Assembly (NCBI RefSeq): GCF_006385685.1
Contig: NZ_VFRP01000002.1
Span: 62,001-126,000, forward strand
Length of the DNA: 64,000 nt
Source: Amaricoccus solimangrovi
GTDB lineage: Bacteria; Pseudomonadota; Alphaproteobacteria; Rhodobacterales; Rhodobacteraceae
Direction of reading: 5' to 3'
The notes beneath the pieces were generated by a model. That model did not search any database. It was not told the DNA's origin and saw only the letters and a list, made by a program, of their open reading frames with translations. Below are positions 53,666 to 63,535 of this stretch, one piece after another. The position numbers were made by a program, and so were the translations under genes. Position 1 is the stretch's first letter. Each line of letters begins with the position of its first letter.

Positions 53666-55078
53666 ATGGAACGTCTGCTGCTGGTCGAGGACACGCCGTC
53701 GCTGGCGATGCTCTACAGCGCGGTCCTCGCGCGGGCCGGCCATCCGGTGGCGCAGGCGGCGACCCTCGCGGAGGCGCGCGCCTTCTGCGCCCGGGGCCTG
53801 CCCCGGCTCATGCTCCTCGATCTGCAGCTGCCCGACGGCGACGGGCTGGAACTGCTCGCGAGCCTCGCCGGGACCGGCTGCCGCGTCATCGTGATCACCG
53901 CCAACGGCTCGATCAACCGCGCGGTACAGGCGATGCGCGCGGGCGCCTTCGACTTCCTCGTGAAACCCTTCGACGAATCGCGGCTGGTCGGCGCGGTCGA
54001 GAACGCGCTCGCCGCCCGCGGCCCCGCCGAGGTCGACGACGGCGGCACGACCGAGGCCGACGCCGAGGGGTTCGAGGGCTTCATCGGCGGCTCCGCCTCC
54101 ATGCGCGAGATCTACCGGATGGTGCGCGCGATCGGCCGGTCGACGGCGACGGTCTTCATCACCGGGGAAAGCGGCACCGGCAAGGAGGTCTGCGCCCGCG
54201 CGATCCACGCCGTGTCGAGCCGCGCGCGGAATCCCTTCGTGCCTCTCAACTGCGCGGCGATCCCGCGCGATCTGCTGGAGAGCGAGGTGTTCGGCCATCT
54301 CAGGGGCGCCTTCACCGGCGCGCTCTCCGACAAGCCCGGCGCCGCGGCGGTGGCGGATGGCGGCACGCTCTTTCTCGACGAGATCTGCGAGATGGATCTC
54401 TCGCTCCAGACCAAGCTGCTGCGCTTCCTGCAGACCTCGACGATCCAGCCGGTCGGCGCGCCCCGGCCGACGCAGGTCGACGTGCGCATCGTCTGCGCGA
54501 CGAACCGCGATCCGGCGGAGGAGGTGCGCCGCGGGCGGTTCCGCGAGGATCTCTACTACCGGCTGCACGTGGTGCCGATCCACATGCCGCCACTGCGCGC
54601 GCGGCCCGAGGACATTCTCGACATCGCCCGGGCGAGCCTCGCGTCCTTCTCGCGCGAGGAGGGGCGCGGCTTCACCGGCTTCACCGCCGAGGCGGAGCGG
54701 GCGCTGACCGAACGGCCCTGGCCGGGCAACGTGCGCCAGCTCCTGAACGTGATCCGCAACGTGGTCGTGCTGCACGACGGCGCGCTGGTGCGGCCCGAGA
54801 TGCTGCCCGGCGAGATCGCGCCGCTTCCGCTCGCGCCCGAGGCGACCAATGTCGCGACCCTGCCGGCGCAGGCGCCGCGCGCGCCGGAGGGGGAATTGCG
54901 CGGGCTGGTGGAGCCGCTGATCGGCCGGCCGCTCGCGGATGTGGAGCGCGAACTGATCGAGGCGACGATCGCCGCCTGCGGCGGCTCGATCCCGCGGGCC
55001 GCGCGCATGCTCGAACTCTCGCCCTCGACGATCTATCGCAAGCTCGAGACCTGGGGCATCGGCCAGCGGCGGGCCTGA
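53666..55078 (+). CDS. Sigma-54-dependent response regulator, LuxO/NtrC type
   Basis: Enhancer-binding activator of 470 residues. The receiver domain is complete, with Asp52 in LLDLQLPDGDG and Lys100 in FLVKPF. The AAA+ domain (~138-370) starts FIGGSASMREIYRMVR as in LuxO, has Walker A GESGTGKE, the sigma-54 contact loop GAFTGA at 214-219, Walker B GGTLFLDEI and the Arg finger region GRFREDLYYRL. A Fis-type helix-turn-helix closes the protein (GGSIPRAARMLELSPSTIYR). The start follows GAGGGGAGGGCGAGGGG, 16 bases after the Hpt protein gene. Its targets are not in view. Confidence 0.94.
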   Translation: MERLLLVEDTPSLAMLYSAVLARAGHPVAQAATLAEARAFCARGLPRLMLLDLQLPDGDGLELLASLAGTGCRVIVITANGSINRAVQAMRAGAFDFLVKPFDESRLVGAVENALAARGPAEVDDGGTTEADAEGFEGFIGGSASMREIYRMVRAIGRSTATVFITGESGTGKEVCARAIHAVSSRARNPFVPLNCAAIPRDLLESEVFGHLRGAFTGALSDKPGAAAVADGGTLFLDEICEMDLSLQTKLLRFLQTSTIQPVGAPRPTQVDVRIVCATNRDPAEEVRRGRFREDLYYRLHVVPIHMPPLRARPEDILDIARASLASFSREEGRGFTGFTAEAERALTERPWPGNVRQLLNVIRNVVVLHDGALVRPEMLPGEIAPLPLAPEATNVATLPAQAPRAPEGELRGLVEPLIGRPLADVERELIEATIAACGGSIPRAARMLELSPSTIYRKLETWGIGQRRA

Positions 55079-55139
55079 GCGCGGGCGGAATGTTCGGCTT
55101 GCTTGCATTGGCGCCGGGCGGAGGCTCATAGTCGGGCGC

Positions 55140-55562
55140 ATGCCAGATTTTCCGGATCACCGAATGAACCTGTTCGAACTCGCGCTCGCCGCGCGCGCCA
55201 ATGCCTACGCGCCCTATTCCGGCTTCAAGGTCGGCGCCGCGATCCGCTGCGCCGACGGCAGCGCCCATGGCGGCTGCAATGTCGAGAACGTCGCCTATCC
55301 CGAGGGAACCTGCGCCGAGGCCGGCGCGGTCGCGGCGATGGTCTGCGCGGGCCGGGGCGAGATCGCCGAGGTCTGGGTCGTGGCCGACAGTCCGGAACCG
55401 GTGACGCCCTGCGGCGGCTGCCGGCAGAAGCTCGCGGAATTCGGCGCGGCCGAGACCGTGGTCGTGCTCGCCGATCTCGGCGGCGAACGGGCGCGCACGA
55501 CGCTCGGCGCGCTGCTCCCCGGCGCCTTCGCGGCCGCGCACATGGCGCGGGCCGGGTCGTGA
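55140..55562 (+). CDS. cdd: Cytidine deaminase
   Basis: Zinc enzyme deaminating cytidine and deoxycytidine, 140 residues. It shows [38 protein letters not shown] with the Cys-x-Glu zinc/catalytic segment, and [13 protein letters not shown] with the paired Cys ligands. It opens the operon cdd-deoC-deoA-deoB; the last 4 bases overlap deoC (GTGA). An alternative ATG eight codons in (55164) would start at [14 protein letters not shown], closer to the usual family N-terminus. Confidence 0.95.
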   Translation: MPDFPDHRMNLFELALAARANAYAPYSGFKVGAAIRCADGSAHGGCNVENVAYPEGTCAEAGAVAAMVCAGRGEIAEVWVVADSPEPVTPCGGCRQKLAEFGAAETVVVLADLGGERARTTLGALLPGAFAAAHMARAGS

Positions 55563-56332
55563 GGGATCTTCGCGACATCGCCCGGCGCGCGCTCGCCTGC
55601 CTCGACCTCACCAATCTCGACGAGCGTTGCGACGCCGCCGCGGTCGAGACGCTCTGCGCCCGCGCGCGGACGCCCCGGGGTCCGGTCGCGGCGGTCTGCG
55701 TCTGGCCGGCCTTCGTCACCCAGGCGCGCACGGCGCTGGCGGGCTCCGGGGTCCGGGTCGCGACGGTGGTCAACTTTCCGCGCGGCGAGGATCCGATGGC
55801 CACCGTGATCGCGGAGACCTCCCGCGCGCTCGCCGGCGGCGCGGAGGAGATCGACCTCGTGCTGCCCTGGCGCGCGCTCGCCCGCGGCGAGGGGGAGCGC
55901 GCGCGCGACCTGACGCGCGCGGTCAAGGCGATCTGCGGCGCGGCGCCGCTCAAGACGATCCTAGAGACCGGCGAGCTCGGCGCGCCCGACCTCGTCGCGC
56001 GGGCGAGCCGCGAGGCGCTCGCGGGCGGGGCGGATTTCCTCAAGACCTCGACCGGCAAGGTTCCCGTCAACGCGACCCCGGAGGCGGCGGAGATCATGCT
56101 CGGCGCGATCCGCGACGCGGGGCGCCCGGTGGGTTTCAAGGCCGCGGGCGGCGTGCGGACGACGCGGGACGCGGCGATCTACCTCGACCTGGCCGAGCGC
56201 GTCATGGGCGCGGACTGGCCGGTGCCGGAGCGGTTCCGGATCGGCGCCTCCGGCCTGCTCGACGCGCTGCTCGCGACGCTGGACGAAGGCGGCGCCGCGG
56301 GCGAGAAGGCGGACGGCGATTCGCCGTACTGA
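55559..56332 (+). CDS. deoC: Deoxyribose-phosphate aldolase
   Basis: Class I aldolase splitting 2-deoxyribose-5-phosphate into acetaldehyde and glyceraldehyde-3-phosphate, 257 residues. The Schiff-base Lys is in [16 protein letters not shown] near residue 165 and the second catalytic Lys in [11 protein letters not shown] near 195. EEIDLVLPW supplies the barrel Asp region. The start is the GTG at 55559, coupled to the cdd stop; the frame extends further upstream only as antisense-like Arg-rich sequence. deoA follows after 15 bases. Confidence 0.95.
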   Translation: MRDLRDIARRALACLDLTNLDERCDAAAVETLCARARTPRGPVAAVCVWPAFVTQARTALAGSGVRVATVVNFPRGEDPMATVIAETSRALAGGAEEIDLVLPWRALARGEGERARDLTRAVKAICGAAPLKTILETGELGAPDLVARASREALAGGADFLKTSTGKVPVNATPEAAEIMLGAIRDAGRPVGFKAAGGVRTTRDAAIYLDLAERVMGADWPVPERFRIGASGLLDALLATLDEGGAAGEKADGDSPY

Positions 56333-56347
56333 AGAAGGAGACCTGCG

Positions 56348-57655
56348 ATGTTGCCGCAGGAACTGATCGCGCTGAAGCGCGATGGGGGGAAGCTCACCGG
56401 CGCCCAGATCCGGTTTCTGGTCACGAGCCTCACGGCCGAGACGCTGACCGAGGGGCAGGCCGCCGCCTTCGCGATGGCCGTGCTCCTGAAGGGCATGGAG
56501 ACCGAGGAACTGGTCGCGCTGACGCTCGCGATGCGCGATTCCGGCGCGACGCTGAAATGGAAACTGCCCGGGCCGGTGGTGGACAAGCATTCGACCGGCG
56601 GGATCGGCGACAACACGAGCATCATGCTCGCCCCGGCGCTCGCGGCCTGCGGCGTCTACGTCCCGATGATCTCGGGCCGCGGCCTCGGCCATACCGGCGG
56701 CACGCTCGACAAGCTCGACGCGATCCCGGGCTATGCGACGCGGCCGAGCGCCGAGCGGTTCCAGGCCGTGGTGCGCGACGTCGGCTGCGCGATCTGCGGC
56801 CAGACGGCGGATATCGCGCCGGCCGACCGGCGACTCTACGCGATCCGGGACACGACGGCGACGGTCGAATCGATCGACCTCATCACCGCCTCGATCCTGT
56901 CGAAGAAGCTCGCCGCCGGGCTCAAGGGCCTCGTTCTCGACGTCAAGACCGGCAGCGGCGCGTTCATGCCCGGCATCGAGCAGTCGCGCGCGCTGGCGCG
57001 GACGCTGGTCGATGTCGCCAACGACGCCGGCTGCCGGACGCGCGCGCTCATCACCGACATGAACGAGCCGCTGGCGACGGCCGCCGGCAACGCGCTCGAG
57101 GTCGCGAACGCGGCGCGGTTCCTGCGCGGGGACGCGGTCGATTCGCGGCTCTGGGATCTGACGGTCGCGCTCGGCGCCGAGGTGCTGGCGCTGGTGGGCG
57201 TCGCGCCCGATCCGGAGGACGGCGCGGAGCGGATGCGGATGGTGCTCGAATCCGGCGCCGCGGCGGAGAAGTTCGGCGAGATGGTCGCCGCGCTCGGCGG
57301 GCCGAAGGATTTCCTCGACAATTTCGACGGCCATCTGCCCGGCGCGCCGGTGGTGGGCGAGGTGCTGGCGGAGCGCGAGGGCTTCGTGACCCGGATCGAC
57401 GCGCGCGCGCTCGGCCTCGCGGTGGTCGAACTCGGCGGCGGGCGGCGGCGGCCGACCGACCCGATCGACCCGGCCGTCGGCTTCGACATGCTCGAAGGGC
57501 TTGGCCTCGCGGTCGAGCCCGGCACGCCGCTCGCCCGCGTCCACGCCGCGACCGAGGCCGGGCTCGCCGCGGCGAGCGCCCGGGTCCGGGCGGCCTACGA
57601 GATCGGGGAGACGGCGCCGGAGGAACTGCCGCTCGTCGTCGAGCGGGTCGTCTGA
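56348..57655 (+). CDS. deoA: Thymidine phosphorylase
   Basis: Phosphorolysis of thymidine and deoxyuridine to base and deoxyribose-1-phosphate, 435 residues. The family signature [20 protein letters not shown] is near residue 80, with [20 protein letters not shown] following; [22 protein letters not shown] and the C-terminal alpha/beta region [17 protein letters not shown] complete the pattern. The ATG at 56348 follows AAGAAGGAGA. Its TGA shares one base with the deoB ATG. Confidence 0.97.
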   Translation: MLPQELIALKRDGGKLTGAQIRFLVTSLTAETLTEGQAAAFAMAVLLKGMETEELVALTLAMRDSGATLKWKLPGPVVDKHSTGGIGDNTSIMLAPALAACGVYVPMISGRGLGHTGGTLDKLDAIPGYATRPSAERFQAVVRDVGCAICGQTADIAPADRRLYAIRDTTATVESIDLITASILSKKLAAGLKGLVLDVKTGSGAFMPGIEQSRALARTLVDVANDAGCRTRALITDMNEPLATAAGNALEVANAARFLRGDAVDSRLWDLTVALGAEVLALVGVAPDPEDGAERMRMVLESGAAAEKFGEMVAALGGPKDFLDNFDGHLPGAPVVGEVLAEREGFVTRIDARALGLAVVELGGGRRRPTDPIDPAVGFDMLEGLGLAVEPGTPLARVHAATEAGLAAASARVRAAYEIGETAPEELPLVVERVV

Positions 57656-58860
57656 TGCCCCGCGCGGTCCTGATCGTGCTCGATTCCGTCGGCTGCGGCG
57701 GCGCGCCCGACGCGGAGGACTTCGGCGACGCGGGCGCCAACACGCTCGGCCATATCGCGCTCGCCTGCGTCGAGCGGCGGGCGGAGGAGGGGCGGAGCGG
57801 GCCGCTCGCGGTGCCGAACCTGCGCCGGCTCGGCCTCGCCTCGGCGATCCGCCTCGCCTCGGGCCTGACCGTGCCGCTCTGGTACGAGGCGCCGGAAGGG
57901 CTCTGGGGCGCGGCGACCGAGGTTTCGCGCGGCAAGGACACGCCCTCGGGCCACTGGGAACTCGCCGGCGTGCCGGTGCCCTGGGACTGGCACTATTTCC
58001 CGCGGACCGATCCGGCGATCCCGGCGGAGGTCACGGCGCCGCTGGTCGCCCGGGGGCATCTGCCGGGGACGCTCTGCAATGCGCATTCCTCGGGCATGCC
58101 GGTGCTCCGCGACTTCGGGGTCGAGCATATCGCGACCGGCAAGCCGATCCTCTACACCTCCGCCGACAGCGTGCTCCAGATCGCGGCGCATGAGGAGCAT
58201 TTCGGGCTGGAACGGCTCTACGAGATCTGCGCCATCGCCGCGGAGATCGTCCATCCGATGCGCGTCGGCCGGGTGATCGCGCGTCCCTTCGTCGGCGAGA
58301 CCCCCGAGACGTTCCAGCGCACGCCCCGGCGGCGCGATATCGCGATCCCGCCGCCGGAGCCGACGCTTCTCGACCGGGTGCGCGCGGCGGGGGGCGAGAC
58401 CCGGGCCATCGGCAAGATCGGCGACATCTTCGCCCATCGCGGCATCTCGCGCCTCGCGAAGGGCGGGAACGACGCGGCGCTGATCGACGCGACGCTCGCC
58501 GCGCTCGCCGAGGCGCCGGACGGGGCCTTCGTCTTCACCAACCTCGTCGATTTCGACACGCTCCACGGCCACCAGCGCGACGTCTCGGGCTATGCCCGCG
58601 CGCTCGAGGCCTTCGACGCGCGCCTGCCGGAGCTGATCGCGGCGCTGCGGCCGGGGGATCTGATGATCGTCACGGCCGATCATGGCAACGATCCGACCTT
58701 CCGGGGCACCGACCATACGCGGGAGCGCGTGCCGGTGCTCGGGGTTCTTCCGGGGGCGGAGCCACGGGCGCTGGGGCTCATCGGCTTCGCGGACGTGGGC
58801 GAGACGCTCGCCGCCCATCTCGGCCTGCCCCCGGGCCGGCACGGGGCCTCGGTGCTCTGA
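57655..58860 (+). CDS. deoB: Phosphopentomutase
   Basis: Interconverts deoxyribose-1-phosphate and deoxyribose-5-phosphate, linking deoA to deoC. The 401-residue alkaline-phosphatase-fold protein has the metal site [20 protein letters not shown] at the N-terminus, [10 protein letters not shown] with the phosphorylated Thr near residue 100, [15 protein letters not shown], and [12 protein letters not shown] with the C-terminal metal ligands. Start and stop are fixed by the overlap with deoA and by length. It is the last gene of the operon. Confidence 0.97.
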   Translation: MPRAVLIVLDSVGCGGAPDAEDFGDAGANTLGHIALACVERRAEEGRSGPLAVPNLRRLGLASAIRLASGLTVPLWYEAPEGLWGAATEVSRGKDTPSGHWELAGVPVPWDWHYFPRTDPAIPAEVTAPLVARGHLPGTLCNAHSSGMPVLRDFGVEHIATGKPILYTSADSVLQIAAHEEHFGLERLYEICAIAAEIVHPMRVGRVIARPFVGETPETFQRTPRRRDIAIPPPEPTLLDRVRAAGGETRAIGKIGDIFAHRGISRLAKGGNDAALIDATLAALAEAPDGAFVFTNLVDFDTLHGHQRDVSGYARALEAFDARLPELIAALRPGDLMIVTADHGNDPTFRGTDHTRERVPVLGVLPGAEPRALGLIGFADVGETLAAHLGLPPGRHGASVL

Positions 58861-58866
58861 GAGGCC

Positions 58867-59220
58867 TCAGGCGCCGGGCGCGAGGAGCGCGGCGTAATCC
58901 TCCGGCTCGAATCCGAGGCGGAGCGTCTCGCCGCTCTCGAGCAGCGGGCGCCTGATCGCCGAGGGATGCGCGATCATGAGAGAGATCGCCTTCGCGCGGT
59001 CGAGATCGGCCTTCTCCGCCTCGGGCAGCTTGCGGAAGGTCGTCCCCTTGCGGTTCAGCAGCGCCTCCCAGCCGAGCCGGTCGGACCAGGCGGCGAGTTC
59101 CGCCGCGCCCGGCGGCTCGGTCTTGTAATCGCGGAAGCGGTACGCGATGCCCCGCGCGTCGAGCCAGCCGCGGGCCTTGCGCACCGTGTCGCAGGTCTTG
59201 ATCCCGTGGAGCGTGATCAT
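58867..59220 (-). CDS. ArsC/Spx-family reductase-like protein (YffB type)
   Basis: A 117-residue thioredoxin-fold protein. It starts MITLHGIKTCDTVRKARGWL with the single Cys10 of the CxxS-less ArsC/Spx type, followed by YRFRDYKTEPPGAAELAAW, LLNRKGTTFRKLPEAEK and HPSAIRRPLLES. These match YffB-like proteins rather than true arsenate reductases. The ATG at 59220 has a strong GGGAGG site. It ends 6 bases from the convergent deoB stop. No arsenic genes are nearby. Confidence 0.9.
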   Translation of the reverse strand: MITLHGIKTCDTVRKARGWLDARGIAYRFRDYKTEPPGAAELAAWSDRLGWEALLNRKGTTFRKLPEAEKADLDRAKAISLMIAHPSAIRRPLLESGETLRLGFEPEDYAALLAPGA

Positions 59221-59385
59221 CGGAACCTCCCTTTCCATCGCGCCGCGCCTAGCGGATCGGCGCCGGGCTGGCAAGGCATGCGCGGGCGGTGCGATTAGTG
59301 ATGGAACCTTCCGCCGGGACGGTTAGTCTGCGCCCGGAGTTGGCGCTTGTGACGCGCGCGTGGGTCTGGCCTGGAGACGATTGGC

Positions 59386-60798
59386 ATGAAATTCGGAACG
59401 AGCGGCCTGCGCGGCCTGGTGTCGGACATGACGGACGAGGTCTGCGCGCGCTATGTCGCGGCCTTCGTCGAGCATCTGCGCGCGGCGGGTCAGGCGCCGG
59501 AGGCGGTGCTGATCGGCCGCGACCTGCGGCCGAGTTCGCCCCGGATCGCCAAGGCCTGCGCGGCGGCGGTCGCGGCGCGGGGCGTGGCCGCGATCGACTG
59601 CGGCGCGCTGCCGACGCCGGCGCTCGCCCTCGCCTCGGCGGGCCGCGGCCTGCCCGCGATCATGGTGACGGGCAGCCATATCCCGTTCGACCGCAACGGG
59701 CTGAAGTTCTACCGCGCCGATGGCGAGATCACCAAGGCGGACGAGGAGGGCATGATCGCCCGCCTCGACACCGGGAGCCCGGCCGCGACGCCGGGCGAGA
59801 TCACCTCCGACGATGGCGCGGCCGAGCGGCTCTACCTGCGCCGGGGCATCGGCTTCTTCCCCGCCGGCACGCTCGCGGGCAAGCGGATCGGCGTCTATCA
59901 GCACAGCGCGGTCGGCCGCGACATCGTGCTCGAATCGCTACGCGCGCTCGGCGCCGACGTGATCCCGCTTGGCCGGACGGAGACCTTCGTTCCGATCGAT
60001 ACCGAGGCGGTGCGGCCGGAGGACGAGGCGGCGGCGCGGGACTGGTGCGCCGAGCACGGGCTCGACGCGGTGGTCTCGACCGATGGCGACGGCGACCGGC
60101 CGCTGATCGGCGACGAGACCGGCGCCTTCCTGCGCGGCGACGTGGTGGGCGTGCTCGCCGCCCGCTATCTCGGCGCCGACGCGGTGGCGACGCCGGTTTC
60201 CTCGAACAGCGTGCTGGAGCGGAGCGGCTGGTTCCCGCGGATCCGGCGCACCCGCATCGGCTCGCCCTATGTGATCGAGGCGATGCAGGCGCTCGCGGAG
60301 GAGGGCGCCGATCTCGTCGCGGGCTACGAGGCCAATGGCGGCTTCCTGCTCGGCGGGGCCGTCACCGGGGCGACGGGCGCGACGCTGGCGCCGCTCGTGA
60401 CGCGGGACGCGATGCTGCCGATCCTCGCGATCCTCGCGATGGCGGCGGATCTGGGGCGCCCGCTCTCGGCGCTCGCCGCCGACCTGCCGCCGCGGTTCAC
60501 CGCGAGCGACCGGCTGACCGAATTCGCGCCGGAACGCAGCCAGGCGCTGCTCGCCGCGCTCTGCGCCGATGACGCGGCGCGGGCCGGGCTCCTCTCCGTG
60601 CTGGGCGCCTCCGTGACCGGGATCGACCTGACGGACGGGCCGCGGATGAGCCTCGAAGGCGACGAGATCGCGCATCTGCGCGCCTCCGGCAACGCGCCGG
60701 AACTGCGCTGCTACGCCGAGGCGGCGACGCCGGAGCGCGCGCGGGCGATGGTCGCCGCGCTGCTCGCGCGGGCCGCCGAGATGGCCCCGGCGGCCTGA
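59386..60798 (+). CDS. Phosphomannomutase/phosphoglucomutase family protein
   Basis: Alpha-D-phosphohexomutase of 470 residues. The N-terminus is KFGTSGLRGLVSDM, the phosphorylated Ser is in VTGSHIPFDRNGLKFYR near residue 100, the metal loop is STDGDGDRPLIGDE near 230, the sugar-binding loop is AGYEANGGFLLGG near 310, and the phosphate-binding end includes MSLEGDEIAHLRASGNAPEL. It probably makes mannose-1-P or glucose-1-P for surface polysaccharide. It is transcribed alone and convergent with the rhamnose operon. Confidence 0.93.
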   Translation: MKFGTSGLRGLVSDMTDEVCARYVAAFVEHLRAAGQAPEAVLIGRDLRPSSPRIAKACAAAVAARGVAAIDCGALPTPALALASAGRGLPAIMVTGSHIPFDRNGLKFYRADGEITKADEEGMIARLDTGSPAATPGEITSDDGAAERLYLRRGIGFFPAGTLAGKRIGVYQHSAVGRDIVLESLRALGADVIPLGRTETFVPIDTEAVRPEDEAAARDWCAEHGLDAVVSTDGDGDRPLIGDETGAFLRGDVVGVLAARYLGADAVATPVSSNSVLERSGWFPRIRRTRIGSPYVIEAMQALAEEGADLVAGYEANGGFLLGGAVTGATGATLAPLVTRDAMLPILAILAMAADLGRPLSALAADLPPRFTASDRLTEFAPERSQALLAALCADDAARAGLLSVLGASVTGIDLTDGPRMSLEGDEIAHLRASGNAPELRCYAEAATPERARAMVAALLARAAEMAPAA

Positions 60799-60800
60799 TC

Positions 60801-62189
60801 TCAGCCGGCGCGCGCCGGTTCGCGCGAGACCCGCGCCATCCAGGCCGCCGCGTAGGCGGCGAGCGCGGGATCGGGACGCGGGCCTTCCGCCTCCCTGGGC
60901 GGCGCGCCCCGCGCCCCGTCCCCGGCGGCGAGCAGCGCCGCGCCGACGCTGGTGCCGGTCCCGCCCGCGGCCGGTGCCAGGACAGGGCGCCCGGTCGCCG
61001 CGGCGAGCATCGCCAGATAGCAGGGGTTCCGCGCGAAGGGCCCCTCGACGAGGATCGGCCCGGCGGCGGAGATCTCGCCGAGGCAGACCGAGGTCATCAT
61101 CGCGAGATAGTACGAGACCACGACCGCGCGCTCCCCGTCGGCGAGCCGGCTCTCGGGCACGCTCCAGCGCGCGGTCCGGCCCTGGAACGGGCCGGAACCC
61201 GGTTGCACGGCCGGAAGCAGCATGAGCCCCCCGGCGAGCACGGCGCGGCGGTCAGCCTCGCGCATCTCCGTCTCGCGGCCCGCGGTCAGGAATTCCCATT
61301 CGCGCCCGCCCATGAAGCGCGCGGAGGGGACCGGCGCGCCGAAGGCGTCGACGTTGATGAGCGTGTCGCGCGCGGGATCGAGCCCGTCGGGCGAGGCGCC
61401 GACCGCCATCGACACGACCCATGTCCCGGTCGAGACCACGGCGAAGGGCGCGGGACGCGCGCGCAGATGCGGCAGGAGCGAGGCGTTGGAATCGTGGATG
61501 CCGCAATGGACCGCCGTCCGGGGATCGAGCCCGGTGGCCCGGGCGACGGCGGGCAGGATCGGGGCGAGCCGGTCGGAGGCGGCGCGGAGCGGCGGCATCA
61601 GCGGCAGCCAGCCCTGGCGCCGGACCAGCGTCGAGAAGCCGCGCGCGCGGGGCGCCCAGAGGTCGGTATGGCAGCCGAGCGAGGTCGCCTCGGTCGCCAT
61701 CACGCCGCTCAGCCGATAGGCCCAGTACTGCGGATAGGGCAGGAGCCGGGTGGCCCGGGCGGCCTGCGGATAGTTCCGCGTCTGCCAGAAGAGCTGCGCC
61801 CCGAGGTTGAGCCCGAGCGGCAGCCGGGGGGAGCCGGTCTCCGCGAAGGGCGGCCGCGCCCGGTCATAATCGGCGCGCAGCGTGTCGGGGCCGTGAAACT
61901 CGTAGTCGAGGATCGGCAGGGCCAGGCTCCCGTCCTCGCAGAGCAGCGCCGCCGTCGCGCCGTGGGTGGTGACGGTGATCGCGTCGACCCGGTGCGCGGC
62001 GCCGATGCTCCGCGCGCCCTCGATGATGAAGGCCCAGAGCCGCTCGACATCGGCGTGGGGATAGGGCGGGCCGGGCAGGACGGTGTTCGGCGTGCTCCGC
62101 GTCGCGATCTCCGTCCGCGTCGCGAGATCGACCAGCGCGAGCTTCGCATTGGTCTTGCCGATGTCGATCACGAGGATCTTGCGCGCCAT
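60801..62189 (-). CDS. rhaK: FGGY-family carbohydrate kinase (rhamnose operon kinase)
   Basis: Sugar kinase of 462 residues. The first phosphate motif is ILVIDIGKTNAKLALVD, the substrate loop includes ITVTTHGATAALLCEDG, and the second domain has HCGIHDSNASLLPHL, VVSTGTWVVSMAVG and the adenosine-site AAGGTGTSVGAALLAAGD. The sequence is of the RhaK type found with RhaP/RhaQ permeases in Rhizobium rather than the enteric RhaB type. It is the last gene in the leftward operon permease-permease-mutarotase-kinase and its position supports L-rhamnose as substrate. Confidence 0.85.
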   Translation of the reverse strand: MARKILVIDIGKTNAKLALVDLATRTEIATRSTPNTVLPGPPYPHADVERLWAFIIEGARSIGAAHRVDAITVTTHGATAALLCEDGSLALPILDYEFHGPDTLRADYDRARPPFAETGSPRLPLGLNLGAQLFWQTRNYPQAARATRLLPYPQYWAYRLSGVMATEATSLGCHTDLWAPRARGFSTLVRRQGWLPLMPPLRAASDRLAPILPAVARATGLDPRTAVHCGIHDSNASLLPHLRARPAPFAVVSTGTWVVSMAVGASPDGLDPARDTLINVDAFGAPVPSARFMGGREWEFLTAGRETEMREADRRAVLAGGLMLLPAVQPGSGPFQGRTARWSVPESRLADGERAVVVSYYLAMMTSVCLGEISAAGPILVEGPFARNPCYLAMLAAATGRPVLAPAAGGTGTSVGAALLAAGDGARGAPPREAEGPRPDPALAAYAAAWMARVSREPARAG

Positions 62190-62192
62190 CGC

Positions 62193-62507
62193 TCACTCCA
62201 GATGAAACACGGTCTCGAGCGGGACCGCCACGGGCGAATGGTCCGGGTTGGTTTCCATGATGTCCGCCATGTGGTCCCACCAGCGCCGCATCAGCGGATG
62301 GGCGCCGAGTTCGTCCATCCCGTGCCCGTCGGCGCGCCAGAGGACGCCGAAGAGCGCGCCGGTCTCGCGGTCGAGGTGGATCGAATAGTCCGAGATCCCG
62401 GCGGCGCGCAGCAGTCGCGCGAGTTCGGGCCAGATCGCGTCGTGGCGGCGGCGGTATTCCTCCTCCCGCCCGGGAAGGAGCCGCATCCGGAAGGCGTATT
62501 TCTCCAT
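62193..62507 (-). CDS. rhaM: L-rhamnose mutarotase
   Basis: Small dimeric enzyme (104 residues) that interconverts rhamnose anomers; called RhaU in Rhizobium. It opens [20 protein letters not shown], then [20 protein letters not shown] with the catalytic-region His and Tyr, [10 protein letters not shown] and the C-terminal [17 protein letters not shown]. All are family marks. The ATG shares one base with the permease stop, and the kinase starts three bases after its stop. Confidence 0.95.
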   Translation of the reverse strand: MEKYAFRMRLLPGREEEYRRRHDAIWPELARLLRAAGISDYSIHLDRETGALFGVLWRADGHGMDELGAHPLMRRWWDHMADIMETNPDHSPVAVPLETVFHLE

Positions 62508-63535
62508 CAGGCCCTCCGGGGCGCGAGGCGCGCGGCGAGCCGGGGCAGCGCGATCACGGCGATGAGCAGCAGGCCGATGAAGATCGACATCACGATCCCG
62601 GGCACGTTCAGGAGCCCGAAGCCGAAGGTCACCATGCCGAGCACGAAGGCCGCGATCACCACCCCCGCGATCGTGCCCGCGCCGCCGAGGATCGAGACGC
62701 CGCCGAGCACGACCATGGTCACGATCTCGAGCTCCCAGCCGAGCGCGATCGAGGGCCGCGTGGAGCCGAGCCGCGAGGTCAGGCAGATGGCCGCGACGCC
62801 GGAGAGCAGGCCGGTCATCAGGAACAGCAGGAACCGGATCCGCCCGACCCGGAGCCCGGAGAACCGCGCCGCCATCGGATTGTTGCCGACCGCGTAGACC
62901 ATGCGCCCGAAGCTCGTCCGGCGCAGCAGGACGCCGAAGAGGACCGCGAGCGCGGCGAAGAGGACGAATTCGAAGGAGATCACCCAGAAGACATAGCCCT
63001 GGCCGAAATAGTCGAAGCCGGGCGGGTAGCTCGTATACGCCTGGTCGCCGAGGATGATGTAGGCGATGCCCCGGAAGAGGCTCATCGTGCCGATGGTCAC
63101 GACGATCGAGGGCAGGCCGAAGCGGGTGACGAGCGTGCCGTTCACCGCGCCGCAGACGAGGCCGACGCCGAGCCCGACGAGGACGAGCGCGGGCGTGCCG
63201 AATCCGGCCTCGGCCGCCATTCCCATGATCGTCGAGGCGAGCGCGATGATCGCCGCGACCGAGAGGTCGATCTCGCCCGCGATGATGAGGAGCGCCATCG
63301 GAAAGGCGATCATCGCCTTCTCGGTGAAGTTGAAGGTCGCGTCCGAGAGGTTCCACGGATCGAGGAAATAGGGCGAGGCGAAGCAGTTCGCGACGAAGAT
63401 CGCCACCGCCACCGCGAGCAGGAGCGCCTCCCAGCTGCGGAGCAGCCGCGCGCCCGGCGTGCTCAGCCGGTCGGGGATCGCGCGGCGGGAGTCGGGGCGG
63501 GATTCAAGGCGGGATTCGGGGGTTTCGCGGCTCAT
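62507..63535 (-). CDS. rhaQ: Rhamnose ABC transporter permease (RbsC-like)
   Basis: Inner-membrane permease of the CUT2 class, 342 residues with eight or more hydrophobic segments. After a basic N-terminus ([20 protein letters not shown]) it has the family runs [51 protein letters not shown] and [19 protein letters not shown], and [20 protein letters not shown] near residue 265. Its ATG overlaps the stop of the upstream permease by 4 bases. The second-permease position fits rhaQ of the Rhizobium rhaRSTPQUK order. Confidence 0.88.
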   Translation of the reverse strand: MSRETPESRLESRPDSRRAIPDRLSTPGARLLRSWEALLLAVAVAIFVANCFASPYFLDPWNLSDATFNFTEKAMIAFPMALLIIAGEIDLSVAAIIALASTIMGMAAEAGFGTPALVLVGLGVGLVCGAVNGTLVTRFGLPSIVVTIGTMSLFRGIAYIILGDQAYTSYPPGFDYFGQGYVFWVISFEFVLFAALAVLFGVLLRRTSFGRMVYAVGNNPMAARFSGLRVGRIRFLLFLMTGLLSGVAAICLTSRLGSTRPSIALGWELEIVTMVVLGGVSILGGAGTIAGVVIAAFVLGMVTFGFGLLNVPGIVMSIFIGLLLIAVIALPRLAARLAPRRA

